From the NCBI GenBank assembly GCA_018377375.1, contig JAGZZN010000050.1:1-13871 (forward strand): DNA of 13,871 nucleotides. The letters are read 5' to 3'. The notes beneath the pieces were generated by a model that saw nothing but the letters and a program-made list of their open reading frames with translations, did no database searches and was not told the DNA's origin. Source of the stretch: Streptococcus parasanguinis. Its GTDB lineage: Bacteria > Bacillota > Bacilli > Lactobacillales > Streptococcaceae. The position numbers were made by a program, and so were the translations under genes. Positions 1 to 6,918 of this stretch are shown here, piece by piece (position 1 is the first letter of the stretch; each line of letters begins with the position of its first letter).

Positions 1-23
1 ACGATGATTGTTTGCTTTGCCAT
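1..23 (-). CDS. start of YfcE-type metallophosphoesterase (partial)
   Basis: Only the first codons are in the window: ATG at 23, reading MAKQTII before the left edge. A good ribosome site (TTGGAGGT, 33-40) lies nine bases upstream, inside the 3' end of rdgB, so the two genes overlap out of frame. From memory, streptococci carry a YfcE/MJ0936-type phosphodiesterase beginning with very similar residues directly after rdgB; the assignment rests on that gene order and on the ribosome site, because the visible peptide is too short to show a domain. It would be the fourth gene of the unit starting at the 2128-2156 promoter. Confidence 0.5.
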
Positions 24-976
24 GATGGAAATACCTCCAATAACTTTTTAACAGCTAAAGCACGATGCGATTGTGTATTTTTTTCTTCAAGTGTTAATTC
101 CGCAGCAGCACGGCCCGTTTCCCCAACTAAGAAGAGTGGATCATAGCCAAACCCGTTTTCACCCTTAGGTTCAAAATTAATATACCCTGGCCAATCAGCT
201 TCAACCACCAAGCTTTCCTTGCCTGGCCTTGCGACCACCAAGGTCGTATGGAACTGGGCTGAACGGTCTTTCAAGTCAAAGACCATGGCCAATTCGTGCA
301 ACAATTTCGCATTATTTTCCGCATCTGTCGCACCAACTCCCGCAAAGCGAGCGGACCAAACTCCTGGTAAGCCTCCCAAGATATCTACCTTCAAACCTGA
401 ATCATCCGCTAAAACTGTTTTCCCAGTTAGCTCTGCGATGGTTTCAGCTTTTAGGCGGGCATTCTCCTCAAAGGTCATCCCTGTTTCTTCGACTTCTGGA
501 AGCTCTGGATACTGATTGAGGTTTTCCACTTCAAAGCCCAGCTTTTCAAACATGTTACGGAATTCTTTGGTTTTTCCCTCATTTCGAGTCGCAATAAGAA
601 TCGTATCTTTGACCTTGTCTTGACCCAAAAAGGCTTCCAAATCCAGCCCATCACTTGGCAAATGCAAATAGAGCAATTTCCCTTTTTCAACCAAGAGCAA
701 GGCTCCTTGACGCTGAATAATTTCAAAAGATCTTCCCTTGACTTCATTCATGATTTCAGTCAAAAAGGTTAGGAAACGAAAGGCTGATCCATAGCGCATC
801 ACCGATAGATTGAGAGGAAATCCTTCAGGATCCTTGGCAAAGAGAAGTTCCAGCTGGTCTAAAAGAGTGGAAGCTTCCGCAGGAACTTGACTAAATTGGT
901 TGTAGTCTGCATCTTCTCCCCATTGGGCAATATACCAATCTTGGGAATCTTTGTATTCAAATAGTTTGTCACTCAT
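1..976 (-). CDS. rdgB: XTP/dITP diphosphatase RdgB/HAM1 with N-terminal extension (3' end outside window)
   Basis: Hydrolyses non-canonical purine nucleoside triphosphates (ITP, dITP, XTP) to monophosphate and pyrophosphate, keeping deaminated purines out of DNA and RNA in the cytoplasm. The frame is open for 325 codons from ATG 976 to the left edge without a stop. The Ham1 domain fills about residues 124-315: the nucleotide-binding ATRNEGKTKEF motif (129-139), ADDSGL (190-195, metal-binding acidic pair D191/D192), GFGYDP (275-280) and SHRA (303-306). The first ~120 residues are an extra domain not present in E. coli RdgB (about 197 residues); I do not recognise its fold. This longer form is, as I recall, usual in streptococci. 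The start codon overlaps the murI stop as ATGA (973-976), implying translational coupling. The next gene starts inside its 3' end. Confidence 0.93.
   Translation of the reverse strand, partial: MSDKLFEYKDSQDWYIAQWGEDADYNQFSQVPAEASTLLDQLELLFAKDPEGFPLNLSVMRYGSAFRFLTFLTEIMNEVKGRSFEIIQRQGALLLVEKGKLLYLHLPSDGLDLEAFLGQDKVKDTILIATRNEGKTKEFRNMFEKLGFEVENLNQYPELPEVEETGMTFEENARLKAETIAELTGKTVLADDSGLKVDILGGLPGVWSARFAGVGATDAENNAKLLHELAMVFDLKDRSAQFHTTLVVARPGKESLVVEADWPGYINFEPKGENGFGYDPLFLVGETGRAAAELTLEEKNTQSHRALAVKKLLEVFPSWQSKQSS
33..40 (-). promoter_or_regulatory. ribosome binding site for the phosphoesterase gene
   Basis: TTGGAGGT on the minus strand, nine bases before ATG 23. It lies within the rdgB coding sequence and is the main evidence that a new gene begins at the left edge. 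Confidence 0.55.
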
Positions 977-1767
977 AAATTTACGTGCTCCACATTCACT
1001 GAACGTTCTAGCCATTTTTCGGCAATCGCTGCAAAGCTATTAGCATTTGCAGTGGTATAAAAGCGGTGGGTCTTCTCTAAGAGTTCGCGGCTCTTATTGA
1101 GCTCAAAATAGTTTAATAAGACGGAAATATCCCGAACACACTCCGCTCCACTATCAATCAATTTGACATCCGGTCCCATCACATTTTGAATAATCGGTTT
1201 TAACAGAGGATAATGGGTACATCCCAAGACTAAGGTATCAACCTTTCCAACTAGTGGTTTTAGGGTTTCGTAAACCACCTTTTTGGTCACACTGGATGCC
1301 AATTCGTTTGATTCCACTAAAGGAACAAACTTGGGACAAGCTAAACTGGTGACTTTCATATCTGGTGCCAGACTTTGAATCTTCTCTTTATAAATTCCAG
1401 AAGAAACTGTCATCGGTGTCCCAATGACCCCAATTTTTTGATGGGTCGTTGATTTAATGGCTGCAGAAGCTCCGGGCAAGATCACTCCTAAAACAGGAAT
1501 ATCAAGTTTTTCCTTGACTTCTTCCCAAACCACTGCAGTCGCTGTATTACAAGCTAAAACAATCATCTTGACATTTTTGGTCAGAAGGAAGTTCACCATC
1601 TGCCAAGTATACTCGCGAATTTGGTCTGCTGGTCTAGGACCATAAGGTGCACGCGCTGAATCTCCAATATAGACGACATCTTCGTGAGGAAGCTGACGGA
1701 GCAATTCGCGGACAACAGTCAGGCCCCCTACTCCAGAATCTAAAAAACCAATCGGTCGGTTATCCAT
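973..1767 (-). CDS. murI: glutamate racemase
   Basis: Converts L-glutamate to D-glutamate, the second residue of the peptidoglycan stem peptide, without a cofactor. 264 residues, the normal length. The substrate-binding FLDSGVGG (8-15, D10 and S11), the first catalytic cysteine in ACNTAT (C73) and the second in GCTHYPLL (C183) are all intact. A TTG codon at 1782 would add five residues, but it lies inside the ribosome site GGAAGGAAG (1772-1780) that serves ATG 1767 with seven bases from GGAAGG; the MDNRPIGFLD amino end also matches streptococcal MurI as I know it. Its stop overlaps the rdgB start, so the pair is probably translationally coupled. It is the second gene after the promoter at 2128-2156. 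Confidence 0.96.
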   Translation of the reverse strand: MDNRPIGFLDSGVGGLTVVRELLRQLPHEDVVYIGDSARAPYGPRPADQIREYTWQMVNFLLTKNVKMIVLACNTATAVVWEEVKEKLDIPVLGVILPGASAAIKSTTHQKIGVIGTPMTVSSGIYKEKIQSLAPDMKVTSLACPKFVPLVESNELASSVTKKVVYETLKPLVGKVDTLVLGCTHYPLLKPIIQNVMGPDVKLIDSGAECVRDISVLLNYFELNKSRELLEKTHRFYTTANANSFAAIAEKWLERSVNVEHVNL

Positions 1768-1771
1768 ATCT

Positions 1772-1780
1772 CTTCCTTCC
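1772..1780 (-). promoter_or_regulatory. ribosome binding site deciding the murI start
   Basis: GGAAGGAAG upstream of ATG 1767. It argues against the in-frame TTG at 1782, which would place the start codon before this site. The site can pair with TCCTT just upstream (five-base-pair stem, loop TTGG, 1774-1787), so access to it may vary. Confidence 0.7.
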
Positions 1781-1844
1781 AAAAGGAGGGACTAAGAAAT
1801 TCCTCCAAGCCCCTCTCATTTATTATCGTGAGATTGCCCCACTC

Positions 1845-2090
1845 TTATTTTTTCTTGTTTTTCGCCATTGCTGATTTTTGTTGAGTCACAATTTGGCGAT
1901 AGACTTGTTGAACTTTTGCTTCGCTTGGACGTTGTCCGCTGGCACCTAAAAGCGTACGGACTGCTTCAACATTCAAACGGGGGTTTGATGCAAATTCTTT
2001 TTCAAATTGACGACGAAGCAAGAACATTCCTGCAACCATCCCACCAAAGAAAGCTAAAATAATCAACAAAATTCCTAAAAAGAGATTCAT
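1845..2090 (-). CDS. UPF0154 / YneF-family small membrane protein
   Basis: 81 residues. One strongly hydrophobic segment at about residues 4-26 with glycines (FFGGMVAGMF), followed directly by a basic stretch (LLRRQFEKEF) and a soluble cytoplasmic tail containing NPRLNVEAVR and ending in a lysine-rich tail (AKNKKK). This arrangement is that of the UPF0154 family (B. subtilis YneF), whose function is not established. The positive-inside rule puts the amino end outside and the tail in the cytoplasm. First gene of the unit that continues with murI and rdgB, 77 bases ahead of murI. A weak GGAG lies about nine bases before the ATG. Confidence 0.85.
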   Translation of the reverse strand: MNLFLGILLIILAFFGGMVAGMFLLRRQFEKEFASNPRLNVEAVRTLLGASGQRPSEAKVQQVYRQIVTQQKSAMAKNKKK

Positions 2091-2127
2091 ACAATTTTCT
2101 CCGATCCATTATTTTTACATAACTATC

Positions 2128-2156
2128 ATTATATCAGACAATCGCTTATTTTTCAA
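2128..2156 (-). promoter_or_regulatory. sigma-A promoter for the UPF0154-murI-rdgB unit
   Basis: On the minus strand: -35 TTGAAA (2151-2156), 17-base spacer, -10 TATAAT (2128-2133) preceded by TG one base away (extended -10). Expected start near 2121, about 30 bases before the ATG of the UPF0154 gene. The -35 box lies inside the last codons of lysA, and no terminator separates lysA from this unit, so read-through from lysA is also likely. Confidence 0.8.
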
Positions 2157-3396
2157 TGTCAAAGCCGTAGAGTGTCGCAAGATAATCTTCTGGTTTTTCT
2201 GCTCGACGAATCAAACGGGCCTGCCCATCTTCTTGAAGCAAAACTTCTGCAGAACGCAATTTGGCATTGTACTGATACCCCATTGAAAATCCATGTGCTC
2301 CGGTATCATGGATCACGAGCAAATCTCCAATCTCCGTCACTGGTAATTCACGTTGTTTAGCAAATTTATCGTTATTTTCACAGAGACTTCCCACGACATC
2401 GACCACTTCAGTCGGTCCATCTGGACGATCCATATTGGTAATATGGTGATAAGCACCGTACATAGCCGGTCTCAGAAGGTTCACAGCTGAAGCATCGACA
2501 CCCACATAGGTCCGGTAGGTTTTCTTTTTATGCGTCACTCTGGTTACCAAAAGACCGTGTGAAGCTAGCATAAAGCGACCAAGTTCGGTATAGATTTTCA
2601 CATGACCAAGTCCTGCCGGTTTGAGAATCTCATCAAAAACGCGGTGCACGCCTTCCCCAATAATGGCAATATCATTTGGTTCTTGCTCTGGCTTGTAATT
2701 GACCCCAACTCCACCAGAGAGGTTGATGAAGCCCAAGTGGACACCTGTTTTCTCGACGACTTCTACTGCCAATTCAAAAAGTTGACGCGCTAGCTCTGGA
2801 TAGTAGTCGTTGGATACAGTATTAGAAGCCAATAAAGCGTGAATGCCAAACTCTTCCACACCTAGTTCTTTCAACTCGATAAAGGCTTGGATCAATTGCT
2901 CCTTGGTCATTCCAAACTTGGCTTCTTCAGGATTGTCCATAATATCGGTTCCCAGTTCAAAAACTCCACCAGGATTATAGCGGCAAGAAATAACCTTGGG
3001 GATGCTGGTCACAGACTTCAAGAAAGCAATGTCTTCATAGGCGTCCAGATTGATAGTTGCCCCTAATTCTCTCGCATAGACAAATTCATCAGATGGCGTG
3101 TTGTTAGAAGAAAACATGATTTCTTTCCCACTAAAGCCCAGTTTATCCGCCATTAACAATTCCACGTAGCTGGCCGTGTCGACTCCACAGCCCTCTTCTT
3201 GCAAAATTTTTAGGATCGATGGGTTAGGAGTCGCCTTGATGGCAAAGTATTCCTTAAATCCTTCATTCCAAGCAAAAGCTTGATGGAGGGCACGAGCCGT
3301 TTCACGAATTCCTGCTTCATCATAGAGATGGAAAGGGGTAGGAAATTCTTGGGTCAGACTTTCTAATTGTTCACGGGTTACAAAAGGTGTTTTCAT
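2146..3396 (-). CDS. lysA: diaminopimelate decarboxylase-family PLP enzyme (LysA)
   Basis: Fold-type III, PLP-dependent decarboxylase of 416 residues; expected reaction is meso-diaminopimelate to L-lysine, which streptococci place at position three of the peptidoglycan stem. The PLP lysine is K54 in FAIKATPNP; the barrel shows SGGVGVNY (227-234) and ELGRFML (271-277); the carboxy-terminal sheet domain has the active-site cysteine in GSLCENND (C339, D343) and the GYQYN tyrosines (373-377). At the place where most LysA and ornithine decarboxylases have HxGS there is HALLASN (186-192), a different motif, so substrate specificity is less certain than the name suggests. It has its own extended -10 promoter and follows the terminator of the upstream unit. 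The start ATG has no strong ribosome site, but no better start is visible. Confidence 0.85.
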   Translation of the reverse strand: MKTPFVTREQLESLTQEFPTPFHLYDEAGIRETARALHQAFAWNEGFKEYFAIKATPNPSILKILQEEGCGVDTASYVELLMADKLGFSGKEIMFSSNNTPSDEFVYARELGATINLDAYEDIAFLKSVTSIPKVISCRYNPGGVFELGTDIMDNPEEAKFGMTKEQLIQAFIELKELGVEEFGIHALLASNTVSNDYYPELARQLFELAVEVVEKTGVHLGFINLSGGVGVNYKPEQEPNDIAIIGEGVHRVFDEILKPAGLGHVKIYTELGRFMLASHGLLVTRVTHKKKTYRTYVGVDASAVNLLRPAMYGAYHHITNMDRPDGPTEVVDVVGSLCENNDKFAKQRELPVTEIGDLLVIHDTGAHGFSMGYQYNAKLRSAEVLLQEDGQARLIRRAEKPEDYLATLYGFDIEK

Positions 3397-3427
3397 AAGC
3401 GCTCATTTCTATTCTTTAGTCACTATT

Positions 3428-3436
3428 AGTATAGCA
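3428..3436 (-). promoter_or_regulatory. extended -10 promoter of lysA
   Basis: TGCTATACT on the minus strand (TG, one base, then TATACT). No good -35 is present at 17 bases: that position is the T-run of the upstream terminator. Expected start near 3421, giving a short leader of about 25 bases. Confidence 0.6.
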
Positions 3437-3449
3437 CAAGTCGGAAGAC

Positions 3450-3477
3450 AAAAAAAGCCGAGGCAACTGCCCCAGCT
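3450..3477 (-). terminator. intrinsic terminator after the Bax inhibitor-like gene
   Basis: Minus strand: AGCTGGGGC, loop AGTT, GCCTCGGCT (nine pairs, two of them G-U), then seven T. It lies 15 bases past the stop codon of the gene at 3492-4178 and just before the lysA promoter, so it closes the methyltransferase-HD-Bax unit. Confidence 0.88.
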
Positions 3478-3491
3478 CAATCTCTCTTTGA

Positions 3492-4178
3492 TTAGTCGTT
3501 TCTTCCGAAGATACGAAGCAGACTGATAAAGAGGTTGATAAAGTCAAGATAAAGTTCCAAAGCCATTGCTACTGCCCAACCTGTAGCAGGTTGACCATTT
3601 GTTTGATCATAGACATAGCGAATCTTTTGGTTATCCCAAGCTGTCAATCCTGCAAAGAGGAAGACAGAGATAATACTCAAGATATAGTCCATGCCAGAAC
3701 TTCTCAAGAACATGTTCACAACAGAAGCGATGATCACACCGATCAAGACTCCCATCAAGGCACGTCCCATTCCAGACAGGTCCTTTTTCACAACGCGTCC
3801 GATAGCTCCCATGACAATAAACATCAAGGCACTGACCAAGAAAGCCTTATAGACAGTCGCTTGCATGTAGCGAGCAATGATAAAACTCAACGTAAACCCA
3901 TTCAAAGCTGAGTAGATCAAGAAGATTGGAAGAGCAGACGGGCTATTTTTAACAGCCTTCCCACTTGCAACAAAGACCAAGATCAATTCTACAACCACTG
4001 CTGCATAGTAGACCATTGGTGCTGTTGTCAAGATTTGAACGAAGAAATCTTGAAAGACTGTCATCATAAGACCAGAGACAAGGGCTGAAATCCCAACACC
4101 GATCCCAACTAATGAGTAGATTTTGTTATAAAAAGCATTCAATCCACTTTGTTCTTGGATTACTGAATCATTATACAT
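3492..4178 (-). CDS. Bax inhibitor-1 / YccA-YetJ family membrane protein
   Basis: 228-residue polytopic membrane protein with about seven predicted transmembrane segments (roughly 21-43, 54-73, 82-103, 109-128, 138-158, 163-182, 203-224). The carboxy-terminal signature is clear: AWDNQKI (180-186) and ALELYLDFINLFISLLRIFG (206-225). The two aspartates D182 and D212 lie where the B. subtilis homologue YetJ has its pH-sensing aspartate pair controlling calcium leak; equivalent function here is inference. The ribosome site AAAGGAAC precedes the ATG. It follows the HD-domain gene by only 28 bases and is followed by a strong terminator, so it is probably the last gene of that unit. Physiological role in streptococci is unknown to me. 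Confidence 0.9.
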   Translation of the reverse strand: MYNDSVIQEQSGLNAFYNKIYSLVGIGVGISALVSGLMMTVFQDFFVQILTTAPMVYYAAVVVELILVFVASGKAVKNSPSALPIFLIYSALNGFTLSFIIARYMQATVYKAFLVSALMFIVMGAIGRVVKKDLSGMGRALMGVLIGVIIASVVNMFLRSSGMDYILSIISVFLFAGLTAWDNQKIRYVYDQTNGQPATGWAVAMALELYLDFINLFISLLRIFGRND

Positions 4179-4206
4179 ATAAACAAGTTCCTTTCAAATT
4201 TGTTTA

Positions 4207-4698
4207 TTACGATTTTAACATTTTTCGATGAAAAAATCTTCTTTTTGCCATCTTTTTACGCCAAGGTTCTGAAGCTTCCTTAACAGCCCAGTATTTGTCC
4301 ACCATGGTCACTACAAAGGATTCTTTGTAGCGAGGCGGAGCAAGGGTAGCTCCCCACATGTGTTTAATGATGATATCTTCTTCCTTAGCATTAAGATCTG
4401 TAATCTTTCGCGCATTTCTCACGGCAATGCGTGGATGAATCCAGGCGTGACTCTTGGTAAACTTGGTCTCGCGCCAATCATAGTAAAAGAGGTCATGCAA
4501 GAGGCCACCCCGAGCCGTACTTTTGGCATCCCAACCAAATTTTTTAGCCAGTTTATAACTAGTATAGCTAACATGAATGGAATGCTCCAAACGATTGGAA
4601 TGAATATGATGGGGGATGTCGGCTAATTTTTGAACCTTAGGGTGCTGGATCAACTGTCCCACATAGGTCATGTATTCTTTGTCACGATGATATTGCAT
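4207..4698 (-). CDS. HD-domain phosphohydrolase
   Basis: 163-residue soluble protein of the HD superfamily of metal-dependent phosphohydrolases. Metal ligands in order: H39 (EHSIH), H68-D69 (LLHDLF), H113 (IKHMW) and D134 (VDKYWA), with H88 between. This is the H...HD...H...D pattern, so the active site looks complete. The domain fills the whole protein; there is no partner domain that would reveal a substrate (nucleotide, cyclic nucleotide or other phosphoester). Start ATG 4698 is preceded by AAGGTGG at seven bases. It sits between the rRNA methyltransferase and the Bax inhibitor-like gene in one probable unit. The basic tail (about 145-163, including KKMAKRRFFHRKM) could bind nucleic acid; that is inference. 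Confidence 0.85.
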   Translation of the reverse strand: MQYHRDKEYMTYVGQLIQHPKVQKLADIPHHIHSNRLEHSIHVSYTSYKLAKKFGWDAKSTARGGLLHDLFYYDWRETKFTKSHAWIHPRIAVRNARKITDLNAKEEDIIIKHMWGATLAPPRYKESFVVTMVDKYWAVKEASEPWRKKMAKRRFFHRKMLKS

Positions 4699-4731
4699 CA
4701 GATCACCACCTTTCCTTGATAGGCTCTCCCA

Positions 4732-4760
4732 ATAAGATTTCCACCAATTTCTTTTTTCAA
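4732..4760 (-). promoter_or_regulatory. possible internal promoter before the HD-domain gene
   Basis: Minus strand: TTGAAA (4755-4760), 17 bases, TCTTAT (4732-4737), the latter matching four of six -10 positions. A separate TATACT lies nearby (about 4767-4772) but without a -35. No terminator follows the methyltransferase gene, so read-through may be enough; weak call. Confidence 0.3.
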
Positions 4761-4780
4761 CTTAAGTATACTGCTTTTTC

Positions 4781-5527
4781 TCAAAAATTCCTTAAATGAA
4801 ACATCAAAATTCCAGCAGCTACTGCAACATTCAAACTCTCAGCCCGACCCGGCATGGTAATATGAACAAGCTGGTCGGCTCGTGTAGCCATTTCTGGACT
4901 GATGCCCTTGCCTTCATTGCCCATAACCAGGATAAACTGATTAGTCTGTGGAAGCTGACGGTAATCGATGGAAGCTTCTGATAGCGTCGTTGCGAGGACC
5001 GCTAGATTGGATTGACTAGCTCGTTCAAACAGTTCTTCTCGGTCCATTTTCCAGATAGGAAGATGGAAATGACTGCCCTGCATGGATCGAAGAGTCTTGA
5101 GACTGTATAGATCTGCGGATGCTTTCGAAAGCATGACACCATCAAAGCCGGCTGCATCTGCTGTTCGAATCATGGTTCCCACATTACCTGGATCTTGGAC
5201 ATCCTCCAAATAGAGGTAACGACCTTGTAACTGATCTGGAAGTTCTGGCTGCTCTATAAGAATCTCTGCGACAATTCCTTGAGGGGTCTTCGAATCAGCC
5301 AAGAGACTCAAGATCTCCGAAGTCACGACAGTGACGTTTTGGATATTCTCTACGCGGTCTAAATAGGCTTCTAAAACAAAGACCTGACGAATGATCGCCT
5401 GATTTTCTAGTGCCTCTTCAAAGAGATGCCAACCTTCAATGAGATAGGAATCTGTCCGATATTTTTTTTGATGTAATTTTTTAGCATTTTTGATTACATT
5501 ATTGGATTTAGACGTTATAATATTCAT
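4781..5527 (-). CDS. TrmH/SpoU-family rRNA 2'-O-methyltransferase
   Basis: Transfers a methyl group from S-adenosylmethionine to a ribose 2'-OH in RNA. 248 residues from ATG 5527: an amino-terminal substrate-binding domain (about 1-95) and a knotted SPOUT domain (about 105-246) with motif 1 LEDVQDPGNVGTMIRTAD (N115, R121), motif 2 VMGNEGKGIS (201-210) and motif 3 MPGRAESLNVAVA (225-237). These place it with the 23S rRNA guanosine methyltransferases of the RlmB/TsnR kind; the exact target base is not readable from sequence. An in-frame ATG at 5563 would add 12 residues, but it has no ribosome site and lies upstream of the -10 box. ATG 5527 is seven bases past that -10, so the message is probably leaderless. 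Divergent from acyP; first gene of the unit ending at 3450. Confidence 0.9.
   Translation of the reverse strand: MNIITSKSNNVIKNAKKLHQKKYRTDSYLIEGWHLFEEALENQAIIRQVFVLEAYLDRVENIQNVTVVTSEILSLLADSKTPQGIVAEILIEQPELPDQLQGRYLYLEDVQDPGNVGTMIRTADAAGFDGVMLSKASADLYSLKTLRSMQGSHFHLPIWKMDREELFERASQSNLAVLATTLSEASIDYRQLPQTNQFILVMGNEGKGISPEMATRADQLVHITMPGRAESLNVAVAAGILMFHLRNF
5516..5521 (+). promoter_or_regulatory. possible -10 box for acyP
   Basis: Plus-strand TATAAT with no clear -35 (weak TTACAT at 16 bases, TTGATT at 20). It would start transcription near 5528 and give acyP a leader of about 70 bases. It forms an inverted repeat with the minus-strand -10: TATAATA at 5516-5522 and TATTATA at 5533-5539. 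Confidence 0.35.
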
Positions 5528-5533
5528 AGACCT

Positions 5534-5542
5534 ATTATAGCA
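5534..5542 (-). promoter_or_regulatory. extended -10 promoter of the methyltransferase gene
   Basis: TGCTATAAT on the minus strand; no convincing -35 (TGATTT at 17 bases). The usual start, seven bases downstream, coincides with the A of ATG 5527, implying a leaderless message. Confidence 0.65.
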
Positions 5543-5587
5543 CAAAGAAAAAGAAGAAATCATGCCTCAGATAGATTTCTTCGAGTC

Positions 5588-5594
5588 AAGGAGG
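5588..5594 (+). promoter_or_regulatory. ribosome binding site deciding the acyP start
   Basis: AAGGAGG, six bases before ATG 5601. The ATG at 5595 touches the site and is too close to be used; the ATG at 5562 lies before it. Confidence 0.8.
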
Positions 5595-5600
5595 ATGCAC

Positions 5601-5879
5601 ATGCAAAAGGTAAAAATGATTGCCCAAGGACGGGTTCAAGGAGTTGGTTTTCGCTGGGGAGTCTGCAGTCTTGCTATAGAGATCGGTGGGATTACTGGCC
5701 GTGTCTGGAACAATGACGATGGGACGGTTGGTATTCTAGCTCAGGCAGAGTCTAGCAGTCAAATGGCCAAATTCATCCAAGAAATACGCAAAGGTCCCAC
5801 GCCGTTTGCGCATGTGACTTATTTGGATGTTACGCTAGCAAACTTTGAAAACTATAAGGACTTCAAAATTTCAAATTAA
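5601..5879 (+). CDS. acyP: acylphosphatase
   Basis: Small cytoplasmic enzyme hydrolysing carboxyl-phosphate bonds such as acetyl phosphate and 1,3-bisphosphoglycerate. 92 residues, the standard family length, with the signature GRVQGVGFR (10-18) carrying the phosphate-binding loop and catalytic R18, and VWNNDDGTV (35-43) carrying the catalytic asparagine N37. The start was chosen at 5601 because AAGGAGG lies six bases upstream; the longer frame from 5562 would carry a non-homologous amino end. It is divergent from the methyltransferase gene and 77 bases ahead of yidC, which has its own promoter. I see no terminator between them, so read-through into yidC is possible. Confidence 0.95.
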   Translation: MQKVKMIAQGRVQGVGFRWGVCSLAIEIGGITGRVWNNDDGTVGILAQAESSSQMAKFIQEIRKGPTPFAHVTYLDVTLANFENYKDFKISN

Positions 5880-5892
5880 GACTAGAGAACTA

Positions 5893-5921
5893 TTGTGTAT
5901 TTTCAAAAAAAACAGTAGAAT
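5893..5921 (+). promoter_or_regulatory. sigma-A promoter of yidC
   Basis: TTGTGT (5893-5898), 17-base A-rich spacer, TAGAAT (5916-5921). Expected start near 5928, leaving a leader of about 29 bases with AGAAGGAA as ribosome site. Confidence 0.65.
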
Positions 5922-5956
5922 AGAAAGGTAACATTTTAAAAAAGAAGGAACAATTT

Positions 5957-6880
5957 GTGAAAAAAAATAAACTTGCATTATTGGCATCGATGGGACTAGC
6001 TTCGCTCGTCTTCTTATCAGGATGCGTGAGTGTCGATCGGAAAACTGGAAATCCAACTGGATTGATCTGGAATCTTCTTGGCCGTCCAATGGGCGAAGCC
6101 ATCAAATTCTTTGCCAACAACCTTGGCTTGGGCTTTGGGATCGGGATTATTATCGTCACCTTGATCGTGCGTTTAATCATCTTGCCACTTGGTTTGTACC
6201 AATCATGGAAGGCAACCTACCAATCTGAAAAGATGAACTACTTGAAGCCTATCCTTGGACCAATCCAAGAGCGCATGAAGAACGCTAGCACACAAGAAGA
6301 AAAGCTATTGGCGCAACAAGAATTAATGGCTGCTCAACGTGAAAATGGGGTCAGCATGTTTGGTGGAGTTGGATGTTTACCACTCTTGATCCAAATGCCA
6401 TTCTTCTCTGCCCTTTTCTTTGCGGCTCAGCACACCAAAGGGGTAGCAGAAAGTAGTTTCCTTGGTATTGCTCTTGGAAAACCAAGCTTGCTCTTGACAG
6501 CTATCGTAGCGGTTCTCTACTATATCCAAAGTATGCTCTCTCTTCATGGGATTGAAGATGAAACCCAAAAGGAAAGTATGCGTAAAGCATCACTGATGAG
6601 CCCGATTATGATCGGTGTCTTCTCATTGATCTCTTCAGCCGGAGTGACTCTTTACTGGGTAGTCGGTGGGGTGATCCAAATTATCCAACAATTTGTCATC
6701 AACTACTTGATTCGTCCAAATCTTCGCAAACGGGTCGCTGAGGAATACAAAAACAATCCTCCAAAAGCGACTAGTCACCGTGTGAAAAAAGACGTTACAC
6801 CAACTGCAACGACACAAATTCAACACAAACCAAAAAACAACCGCAATGCAGGAAAACAACGCAATAGAAAAACGCAATAG
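5957..6880 (+). CDS. yidC: membrane protein insertase YidC/Oxa1, YidC2 type
   Basis: Inserts proteins into the cytoplasmic membrane, alone or with SecYEG and SRP. 307 residues from a GTG start with AGAAGGAA six bases upstream. A lipoprotein signal peptide (about 1-22) ends in the lipobox LSGC, with lipidated C23. Five-segment Oxa1 core: the groove arginine R72 in IVTLIVRLIILPL, the cytoplasmic hairpin (about 85-135), then membrane segments near 138-158, 172-192 and 215-250. The tail from about 255 is strongly basic and unstructured (ending NRNAGKQRNRKTQ), typical of the YidC2 paralogue that, in S. mutans, contacts the ribosome; the YidC1 paralogue normally sits by rnpA and has a shorter tail. 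Own promoter upstream, strong terminator 39 bases downstream. Converges on greA. Confidence 0.93.
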   Translation: MKKNKLALLASMGLASLVFLSGCVSVDRKTGNPTGLIWNLLGRPMGEAIKFFANNLGLGFGIGIIIVTLIVRLIILPLGLYQSWKATYQSEKMNYLKPILGPIQERMKNASTQEEKLLAQQELMAAQRENGVSMFGGVGCLPLLIQMPFFSALFFAAQHTKGVAESSFLGIALGKPSLLLTAIVAVLYYIQSMLSLHGIEDETQKESMRKASLMSPIMIGVFSLISSAGVTLYWVVGGVIQIIQQFVINYLIRPNLRKRVAEEYKNNPPKATSHRVKKDVTPTATTQIQHKPKNNRNAGKQRNRKTQ

Positions 6881-6918
6881 AAAGTAGTACAAACTTCTAA
6901 ATTCTAGCGGAATTACTG

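Noticed and set aside
219..519. Two overlapping open frames on the plus strand
   Set aside because: Both are antisense to the Ham1 domain of rdgB, have no ribosome site and overlap each other.
475..747. Minus-strand frame of 90 codons with another start than rdgB
   Set aside because: It is an out-of-frame reading of rdgB; the rdgB frame itself is intact through the region with all Ham1 motifs.
1813..1833. TCTCA / TGAGA hairpin after the UPF0154 gene as a terminator
   Set aside because: Only five pairs, a ten-base loop and no T-run; murI is expected to be co-transcribed.
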